64,000 nt of DNA from Novosphingobium sp. Its GTDB lineage: Bacteria; Pseudomonadota; Alphaproteobacteria; Sphingomonadales; Sphingomonadaceae. Positions 1-5,230 of the stretch are shown here, piece after piece. Numbering within the stretch: position 1 is the first letter of the stretch; each line of letters opens with the position of its first letter. The translations under genes and the position numbers were made by a program. The notes beneath the pieces were generated by a model. The model did no database searches. It saw nothing but the letters and a program-made list of their open reading frames with translations, and had not been told where the DNA came from. Where the stretch lies: assembly GCA_024236215.1 (NCBI GenBank), contig JACKKX010000003.1, positions 310,001-374,000 on the forward strand. Reading direction: 5' to 3'.

Positions 1-45
1 GACAATCGCTGCTTCAAGCCCGCCCCGGCGCAACCCCGCGCGTAA
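1..45 (+). CDS. C-terminal tail of an unidentified protein, cut by the window edge
   Basis: The first frame is open from the edge and closes at TAA 43-45, giving 14 residues ending CFKPAPAQPRA. This is too little to assign a family. It is listed because it would be the natural upstream neighbour of the small same-strand frame that starts 26 bp later; it could equally be chance in GC-rich DNA. Confidence 0.3.
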   Translation, partial: DNRCFKPAPAQPRA

Positions 46-71
46 GGCGGCCCAGCGAAAGGTCCTGCCCG

Positions 72-218
72 ATGCAGACCGACGAACAAGGCCAGCGCGC
101 CGCCGATCGCCGCGGCGAAGACCGCCGCAAGGCGCAGCTCAGCCCGCTTCCCTTCCCCGACCGCCGCAAGGCCGCCCGCCGCTCCGGCACCGACCGTCGC
201 GCCGCCGCGCGCGGCTGA
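72..218 (+). CDS. 48-residue Arg-rich protein with repeated DRR motifs
   Basis: ATG at 72 with a GAAAGG purine stretch about 9 bp upstream opens a 48-residue frame. The product is extremely basic and repeats the motif DRR four times (DRRGEDRRK, PDRRKAARR, TDRRAAA), with a proline-rich hinge (SPLPFPDRR) in the middle. Short proteins with DRR/RRS repeats are common, uncharacterised genes in sphingomonads, which is recollection of a pattern and not a search result. Such a charge pattern would suit nucleic-acid or acidic-surface binding, but no function is claimed. Arginine-rich frames also arise by chance in GC-rich DNA, hence the low confidence. Confidence 0.35.
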   Translation: MQTDEQGQRAADRRGEDRRKAQLSPLPFPDRRKAARRSGTDRRAAARG

Positions 219-275
219 ATTCCCGGGATTTTTGCCTCGCACGAAGTCAGCCAGTTGCTCGCTATTGCAGCGTAG

Positions 276-503
276 TTACAGGTTGATTCGCTCGCCATCG
301 TGCAGAAACGAGCGGCCGATCCCGGGGTTGCCATCCTGATAGGTCGTGATGTTGCCATAGCCGGCGTTGTTCACCTGGATTGAAATGCCAACTTCGGCGT
401 GGGCTTCGATGTAGCCATTGAAAACCACCCTGCCGCCAGCATTGTTGTCGGTGACACGGAAATTGTTCCCAAAGGGGTCGTTGTTCACAAGGGTGACATT
501 CAT
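276..503 (-). CDS. Small hypothetical protein (75 aa), beta-rich
   Basis: A 75-residue frame starts at ATG 503 preceded by GGGGAGAGG at a good distance, which makes this one of the better supported small genes here. The product is Asn/Gly rich (NNDPFGNNF, NNAGGRV, VNNAGYGN), alternates hydrophobic and polar residues as short beta strands do, and has no signal peptide, cysteine or membrane segment. It resembles a compact beta-sandwich, perhaps a carbohydrate- or surface-binding fold, but I do not recognise a family. It stands alone, pointing away from the repeat-rich non-coding stretch, and its base composition is less GC-rich than the housekeeping genes further on. Confidence 0.55.
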   Translation of the reverse strand: MNVTLVNNDPFGNNFRVTDNNAGGRVVFNGYIEAHAEVGISIQVNNAGYGNITTYQDGNPGIGRSFLHDGERINL

Positions 504-701
504 CGGGCCTCTCCCCGTTTGCGCGCCACAAGCGGTCGCAAATCCGGCTTTTTCACATCGGGCACCGGCTCGCCGTGATCCCGGTCACGCAGCGACACGT
601 GGGCGGGGAGCGTCGGGTTCGCGCAAAGGCGCGAAGGGGGTGCGTGCGGGGCGAAGAAAGCTGCGCGCGCAACGCCCAGCCAGCGATCCCAGCACCAACC
701 C

Positions 702-725
702 CTCTGCGTCTCTGCGTCTCTGCGT
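702..725. repeat. Three perfect tandem CTCTGCGT octamers
   Basis: CTCTGCGT is repeated three times without a mismatch and is followed by GAAAT. Read on the other strand this is the ACGCAGAG tandem that is seen in intergenic DNA of many unrelated bacteria. It has no coding role here. Confidence 0.7.
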
Positions 726-780
726 GAAATCTTGCTGGCCCAGGGCTGGGTAGGGGAATTGGTGGTTACAATAGCCCCCA

Positions 781-872
781 AAAGGTGACACCCCTGTCCG
801 GGTGGTTTCCCGTTACAGTTCAGCAGGTTGCCGCAAAAAAGGTGACACATGTGCGCTTTCAGGTGTCACTTT
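781..872. repeat. Two direct and one inverted copy of an AAAGGTGACAC motif
   Basis: AAAGGTGACAC occurs at 781-791 and again at 838-848, and the inverted form GTGTCACTTT lies at 863-872. The second and third copies form an inverted repeat with a 14-bp centre. There is no gene start within 300 bp in a suitable orientation, so this may be a relic of a mobile-element end or a protein binding array. Confidence 0.45.
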
Positions 873-1047
873 CGGCACCAGACGCGCGCGGGCGCGCTGC
901 GGAGCGAGGATATTCAAGCTATCAAAGAGCGCAGGCGAAAGGGCCAGCCGCGCTGTATGCCGGGTTCGCGCGGTGTAGGAAAATCGGAAATCTGGGGGTT
1001 TGCGGAGGTGTCGCCATAACCGCCGGGCGCAGTTCGTTCGATTTTCT

Positions 1048-1166
1048 CAGGCAAAGCCTGTCCTTCGCCTGTCGAAGGGACGCAAAGGCGTAAAGCGACC
1101 GCGAGCGGGGTGGGGTGGCGCGGCTTCTTTGTGTCTTCGTCCGATCACCCTGAGTCTGTCGAAGGG
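1048..1166. repeat. Short palindromes of the sphingomonad CTGTCGAAGGG family
   Basis: Three elements lie in this stretch: CAGGC-AAA-GCCTG (1048-1060), CCTTCG-CCTGT-CGAAGG (1062-1078) and CCCTGAGTCTGTCGAAGGG (1148-1166). The last two share CTGTCGAAGGG. Elements of this form are frequent REP-like sequences in sphingomonad genomes (recollection). Confidence 0.5.
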
Positions 1167-1242
1167 CGTGCGATGCTTCTTGAGGGTGCGGTTTGAGGCC
1201 GGTTTGGGGGGGCAGTCAGGCCGTCGGCCCCCGCACTCCTTG

Positions 1243-1455
1243 TTAAGACTTTTTCCCGCCACTTCGACTAAGCGGAACCTGCTCGATATGTGTGTCGCCT
1301 TCGCAGTCGTCGCAATGCGAATGATCGAAAGTCGGCCCCAAAACCCACTCCTGTATATCAACGTCCCACACTGCCCAGGCATCAAGCATCACATTTTCCG
1401 ATCCACACTCTTCGCAGACCATTCTGATCTTTCGAGCTTTCTTCCTCGCTCCCAT
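1243..1455 (-). CDS. Small zinc-ribbon protein (70 aa)
   Basis: The frame encodes a basic N-terminus (MGARKKARKIR) followed by a CEEC knuckle (C14, C17) and a second CDDC knuckle (C48, C51), with His47 next to the latter, separated by the conserved-looking DAWAVWDV...EWVLG segment. Two CxxC pairs about 30 residues apart form a zinc ribbon; proteins of the form MVCEECGS...DAWAEWD are widespread short hypotheticals in alphaproteobacteria (pattern recollection). The start is uncertain: ATG 1455 has a poor ribosome binding site and the internal ATG at 1422 (MVCEECGS) is the alternative. It is divergent from the HNH gene, with 37 bp between the starts. A nucleic-acid binding or accessory role is possible but not shown. 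Confidence 0.6.
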   Translation of the reverse strand: MGARKKARKIRMVCEECGSENVMLDAWAVWDVDIQEWVLGPTFDHSHCDDCEGDTHIEQVPLSRSGGKKS

Positions 1456-1492
1456 TCGCGCATGGTGCCATTGAAGGAAAAGGAGTGAAACC

Positions 1493-2644
1493 TTGGCGGG
1501 AGCGGATTGGTCCAAATCGGTCGAACTTGCTGTGGCAAGGCAAGCGGCACGCAGCGGAGGCCAATTCCAACTGCAAGAATTGGTGGCCAATGAGCTTGAG
1601 AGGATTGTCCGTGAAACTGGCTCCCGCGGCCTGACTCCCGAAGCAACCTTACGTCGCGAGTTGCAGCAGTTGCGTGATCGCGGCGGGATCGAGTTTGTCG
1701 GTTCAGGACATTATCGAATGACCGCATCGCCATTGCTTCTGCCCGGCGCAACCAAAGGCAAATGTGTCTTTGTAGTCGGGTCGCATTCGATCTACGCGGA
1801 CCAGCCCGACCGTTTTTATCGCTTCCCTCAGCGGTGGCTGAATGCAGCTGCACGCTCGTTAGGGCAATGGGTGATTTATCAAGAGCCGCGCCGCGCGGGC
1901 CCCCGTGGGTACTATGCTATTGCAAGGGTCGAGCAGATCGTGCGCGATCCGGCGGACCCGGCAATGTATCTCGCACTTATCGAGCCAGGTAGCTATCTTG
2001 AGTTCGGGCGCGATGTGCCATTCCAACTCGAAGGGCAAGCGGTTGAGCGCGGACTGCTTTATCAGGATGGCCGACTCAATAACGGTCGTGCGATCCAATC
2101 AATTCGCTCAATCTCCGACGTAGATTTCGACCATATCCTCAGACTAGGGTTGGTCGGTTCCGAGGAGCTTCTACCGCGCGAAGATTCAGACGTTTCGACC
2201 GAGAACAGAGTCCGCGAGGACTGGCTCAGTCCAGTTGAGCGAGAGACCGCGTTGGTCAGCCGAACGGTCCGTGATCGGCAATTCCGCAAGCGCGTGCTTG
2301 AGGCTTATGAGGATCGCTGCGCATTAACGGGGATGAAGCTCATCAATGGCGGTGGACGGGTTGAGACGCAGGCTGCTCATATCATGGGGGTAGAACACAA
2401 AGGTCCAGATCGAGTCGAGAACGGTATAGCGCTCTCTGGCACGGTTCATTGGATGTTCGACCGCGGCTTAATCTCGCTTAGCAACGATGGCGACATCCTA
2501 CTGTCGCATAAGATAAATGATCTCAATGGAGTGGCAAAGCTACTCCATTCAGACCGACGCGCTCGGCTACCAGCGAATTCAGCCGTTCGCCCGGACGTTA
2601 GATTTCTGGCTTGGCATCGGGAGTATCACCGATTTGCCGCGTGA
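1493..2644 (+). CDS. HNH endonuclease with N-terminal winged helix and PUA-like reader domain
   Basis: TTG start at 1493, placed by AAGGAG 8 bp upstream. Residues 22-76 look like the winged helix found at the C-terminus of DpnI-type enzymes (FQLQELVANE, then LQQLRDRGGIEFVGSGHYR). Residues 90-185 (YRFPQRW, GQWVIYQEPRR, YYAIARVEQIVRDP, YLEFGRDVPF) fit a PUA/EVE-like domain found fused to nucleases. Residues 250-340 form an HNH_2-type nuclease: CALTG (C276), AAHI (H296), N310 and H319. Such fusions are candidates for modification-dependent or site-specific restriction. No methyltransferase is adjacent, so a classical R-M pair is unlikely. The coding sequence is visibly less GC-rich than the genes after it, compatible with horizontal acquisition. 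The nuclease assignment is firm; the reader domain is inference. Confidence 0.8.
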   Translation: MAGADWSKSVELAVARQAARSGGQFQLQELVANELERIVRETGSRGLTPEATLRRELQQLRDRGGIEFVGSGHYRMTASPLLLPGATKGKCVFVVGSHSIYADQPDRFYRFPQRWLNAAARSLGQWVIYQEPRRAGPRGYYAIARVEQIVRDPADPAMYLALIEPGSYLEFGRDVPFQLEGQAVERGLLYQDGRLNNGRAIQSIRSISDVDFDHILRLGLVGSEELLPREDSDVSTENRVREDWLSPVERETALVSRTVRDRQFRKRVLEAYEDRCALTGMKLINGGGRVETQAAHIMGVEHKGPDRVENGIALSGTVHWMFDRGLISLSNDGDILLSHKINDLNGVAKLLHSDRRARLPANSAVRPDVRFLAWHREYHRFAA

Positions 2645-2666
2645 ATCGGTGATATCGTGCAAATTC

Positions 2667-3731
2667 TCACTCCGCCGCGTTCACCCCGCCGGCAAACATG
2701 TCCGGCTCGCTCCCCTCATCCGCAGCATCGTTCGCGCCCGAAACCTCGCCCTTGGCCTTGCGCCTTGCGTCGAAGCTGGACCACACGTCGTTCCAGTTCC
2801 CCTTGGTCGCGGCCTTCGAATACTCCGTCGCGCGGGTTTCGAAGAAGTTGGCGTGTTCGACGCCGTTCAGGAGCGGGGCGAGCCAGGGGAGGGGGTGGTC
2901 CTCCATCATGTAGATCGCGGGCAGGCCCAGCTGGCTCAGGCGCCAGTCGGCGATGTAGCGGATGTAGCGCTTGATTTCCTTGGGGCTCATCCCCGGCACC
3001 GGGCCAAGCTCGAACGCCAGGTCGATGAAGGCATCTTCCAGCCGCACGGTCTTCTGGCAGCAATCGATGATGTCTTCCTTGACGCTCTTGGTCAGGCACT
3101 GGCGCTCGGCGCAGAAAGCGTGGAACAGGCGGGTGATGCCCTCGCAGTGCAGGCTCTCGTCGCGCACCGACCACGAGACGATCTGGCCCATGCCCTTCAT
3201 CTTGTTGAAGCGCGGGAAGTTCATCAGCATGGCGAAGCTGGCGAAGAGCTGCATCCCTTCGGTAAAGCCGCCGAACATGGCGAGGGTGCGGGCGATATCC
3301 TCGTCGCTGTCGACCCCGAAGGTGTGCATGTAGTTCGCCTTGTCGGCCATCTCGGTATATTCGAGGAAGGCCGAATACTCGGTCTCGGGCATGCCGATGG
3401 TATCGAGCAGGTGGCTGTAGGCGGCGATGTGGATCGTCTCCATGTTGGAGAAGGCCGCGAGCATCATCTTGACCTCGGTCGGCTTGAACACGCGGCCGTA
3501 TTTCTCGTGATAGCAATCCTGCACCTCGACATCGGCCTGGGTGAAGAAGCGGAAGATCTGGGTGAGCAGGTTGCGCTCATGCTCGGAAATCTTCTGCGCC
3601 CAGTCGCGGCAATCCTCGCCCAGGGGGACTTCCTCGGGCATCCAGTGGACCTGCTGCTGGCGCTTCCAGAAATCGTAGGCCCAGGGATATTCGAAGGGCT
3701 TGTAGGTCTTGCGGGCTTCGAGAAGGGGCAT
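2667..3731 (-). CDS. nrdB: Ribonucleoside-diphosphate reductase, beta (R2) subunit, class I
   Basis: This subunit houses the di-iron/tyrosyl-radical centre that starts ribonucleotide reduction by NrdA. The iron ligands are all visible: D67, E98 and H101 (METIH), E159, E192 and H195 (DESLH). The radical tyrosine fits Y105, seven residues after E98 as in E. coli R2. Start chosen at ATG 3731 (MPLLEARKTYKPFEYP) with GGAG 8 bp upstream, giving 354 residues, normal for the short NrdB type; a longer in-frame extension to 3773 lacks support. It is the last gene of a leftward cluster that begins with nrdA, from which it is separated by three other genes, and it is convergent with the HNH gene (22 bp gap). 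Confidence 0.96.
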   Translation of the reverse strand: MPLLEARKTYKPFEYPWAYDFWKRQQQVHWMPEEVPLGEDCRDWAQKISEHERNLLTQIFRFFTQADVEVQDCYHEKYGRVFKPTEVKMMLAAFSNMETIHIAAYSHLLDTIGMPETEYSAFLEYTEMADKANYMHTFGVDSDEDIARTLAMFGGFTEGMQLFASFAMLMNFPRFNKMKGMGQIVSWSVRDESLHCEGITRLFHAFCAERQCLTKSVKEDIIDCCQKTVRLEDAFIDLAFELGPVPGMSPKEIKRYIRYIADWRLSQLGLPAIYMMEDHPLPWLAPLLNGVEHANFFETRATEYSKAATKGNWNDVWSSFDARRKAKGEVSGANDAADEGSEPDMFAGGVNAAE

Positions 3732-3833
3732 CTTACGACTCCGGAATGAGATCAGCGAACGAGGATAGCGCAAAGCCCCCCACAGCCGAATCCGAGGGGG
3801 TGCGCGAAACGGTGGAAAGGATGGGGTGGGGGG

Positions 3834-4214
3834 CTAGTTCCAGAACCAGCCGGGCTTTTGCGCGCGGGCCTTGCGGTTCTTCCACATCGCGACATAGAGC
3901 CACAGCCCCGAAAAGCTGAAGAACACCATCGCCAGCCCGGCGAGCGAGGCGATCACCGTGCCCAGCGGGCCAAAGCTCTCGCCCGAATGCAGGTGATGGA
4001 TCAGCCCGACGTTGAAGGCGGACTGCGGCGGCCTGGGCCGGCAGATCATCGTTTCGGGGCACTGGAAGCCATCGGGCACGACCGCGGCGGGGCGTTCCTG
4101 CTCGCCGCCCAGCACCTCGCCCCAGATCGGCACCTGGCTGAGCACCCCGGTCACCGCGATCCACAGCAGGACCACGCCGAACAGAACCGAAAGCCAGCGA
4201 TGCCACTTGCGCAT
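3834..4214 (-). CDS. PepSY-associated small membrane protein
   Basis: A 126-residue protein starting at ATG 4214 (MRKWHRWLSVLFGVVLLW) with AAGGAG nine bp upstream. It has an N-terminal membrane segment (residues 6-27), an extracytoplasmic loop with a cysteine pair (QCPETMICRP) and an HHLHSGESFGPLG motif, then a second membrane segment near residues 85-110 (VIASLAGLAMVFFSFSGLWLY) and a basic tail. The WH(R)WL opening and the H-x-H-x-GE loop are typical of PepSY_TM-type proteins, some linked to iron or haem handling. It sits between the methyltransferase and nrdB in the same orientation; whether it serves the di-iron enzyme is only a guess. Confidence 0.75.
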   Translation of the reverse strand: MRKWHRWLSVLFGVVLLWIAVTGVLSQVPIWGEVLGGEQERPAAVVPDGFQCPETMICRPRPPQSAFNVGLIHHLHSGESFGPLGTVIASLAGLAMVFFSFSGLWLYVAMWKNRKARAQKPGWFWN

Positions 4215-4316
4215 GGGGGAAAGCTCCTTGGAAAAGAATTGCCTTCGTTCCAAAGCCTTCCGCGCCGCGCCGGGCAAGCGCCAAATGGTCGTCAATTGTA
4301 ACGCGCCGCGCCGTCA

Positions 4317-5018
4317 TCATGCCGCCCCGGGCTTGCGCGCGACGAGCAGCATCGATTTCCACAGCCAGGGCAGCCGCCCGACCCCGGCGAATTCGCCAAG
4401 CGCGAAGCCCGCGTCTTCGAGCAGCCGGCCCAGCGTGGCGCGGCTCCAGAACTTGATGTGCCCGCCGTGCCACAGCGGGTTGTGATGGTGGTCCCACTTG
4501 CCCGCCAGCGACAGCGCCAGGTTCTTGAGGTAGCCGTGATAGGGCGTGGTGACGATCAGCGCGCCGCCCGGGCGCAGTGCTTCAAAGCAGAAGCGCGCCA
4601 GGCACCGCGGATCGTAGAGATGCTCGACCACCTCGGTGCTTACCACCAGGTCGAAACTGCCGGGATCGCCAAAGCCCTGGCCCTCCAGCGGGCGGGCGAA
4701 ATCGCACACGGCAAAGGCCGCGCCGCTGCCCCGGGCCTGGGCAAGCGCGATCCCCCCGGCGTCGCCGTCAACCCCGGTGACCGCAAAGCCGCGCGCCGCC
4801 AGGGCGGCGGCAAGCGAGCCATTGCCGCATCCGGCATCGAGCACGCGGCGGGGGGCCAATGCCTCGACCCGGGCGATCACCGCCGGATTGAGATAGCCCG
4901 AGGATTCGGGGTCCTGCGCGGTCCAGCCATAGGAATCGGTCTTGTCCGAGGCGGGGGTGGCGCAAGGCGCCGCCATATCGCCGGAAGTGTCGCCGGAAGT
5001 GTCGGCTGCCGAGGTCAC
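4317..5018 (-). CDS. Class I SAM-dependent methyltransferase
   Basis: Motif I (RVLDAGCGNGSLAAALA, residues about 57-73), the acidic end of strand 2 (VTGVDGD) and the later LVVSTEVVEHLYDP and RPGGALIVTTPYHGYLKN segments identify a Rossmann methyltransferase of the UbiG/Methyltransf_23 type. The substrate cannot be read from sequence; the C-terminal HGGHIKFWSRATLGRLLEDAGF motif is common in small-molecule and lipid methyltransferases. The start is a GTG at 5018 with only AGGCGG as a weak ribosome site; ATG 4976 is the alternative, and the segment between them encodes a duplicated DTSG from a 12-bp direct repeat. It lies inside the nrdA-nrdB interval, 46 bp after a small membrane-protein gene. 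Confidence 0.85.
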   Translation of the reverse strand: MTSAADTSGDTSGDMAAPCATPASDKTDSYGWTAQDPESSGYLNPAVIARVEALAPRRVLDAGCGNGSLAAALAARGFAVTGVDGDAGGIALAQARGSGAAFAVCDFARPLEGQGFGDPGSFDLVVSTEVVEHLYDPRCLARFCFEALRPGGALIVTTPYHGYLKNLALSLAGKWDHHHNPLWHGGHIKFWSRATLGRLLEDAGFALGEFAGVGRLPWLWKSMLLVARKPGAA

Positions 5019-5064
5019 TGTCCCAGCCGCCTGGCTTCGGTAACCGGCAAGGCGGCAGCAATGA

Positions 5065-5211
5065 TCACAGCCATCCGGCTCCCTTTGCCAGGAACAGCGC
5101 TCCGACCGCCGCCAGGGTCAGCGAGGCGGGCCAGCCCAGCCTGCGCACCTGCGGGCTGAGCATGGCTCCCAGGATCATCGCCGCACCGGCCCCGATCGCA
5201 AACCAGTTCAT
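5065..5211 (-). CDS. 48-residue single-pass or hairpin membrane protein
   Basis: ATG 5211 to TGA 5065 encodes 48 residues: a hydrophobic N-terminal segment (MNWFAIGAGAAMILGAML), a short polar turn with two arginines (SPQVRRLGWP) and a second hydrophobic segment (ASLTLAAVGALFLAKGAGWL). The start is only 19 bp after the nrdA stop and is preceded by a purine-rich GGGTGGGCGG stretch, and the methyltransferase starts 46 bp further on, so it is almost certainly co-transcribed. Both helices are short and rich in Ala/Gly. No family is recognised; the gene is easily missed because of its size. Confidence 0.6.
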   Translation of the reverse strand: MNWFAIGAGAAMILGAMLSPQVRRLGWPASLTLAAVGALFLAKGAGWL

Positions 5212-5230
5212 AACGGCCCGCCCACCCGCC

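Larger units (their letters stand above)
504..1242. other. Non-coding, repeat-rich stretch
   Basis: No frame in these 739 bp has a convincing start, ribosome binding site and composition. The stretch holds a triple CTCTGCGT repeat, three copies of an AAAGGTGACAC-type motif, and several short palindromes of the CTGTCGAAGGG family, listed separately. It looks like an accumulation site for dispersed intergenic repeats between a small orphan gene and the zinc-ribbon/HNH pair. Confidence 0.6.

Noticed and set aside
504-1242. CRISPR array in the repeat-rich spacer
   Set aside because: Repeats are 8-11 bp, without regular spacers of 30-40 bp and no cas genes.
2517-3749. 410-codon top-strand frame
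   Set aside because: Antisense to nrdB with shadow composition; it begins inside the HNH gene in another frame.
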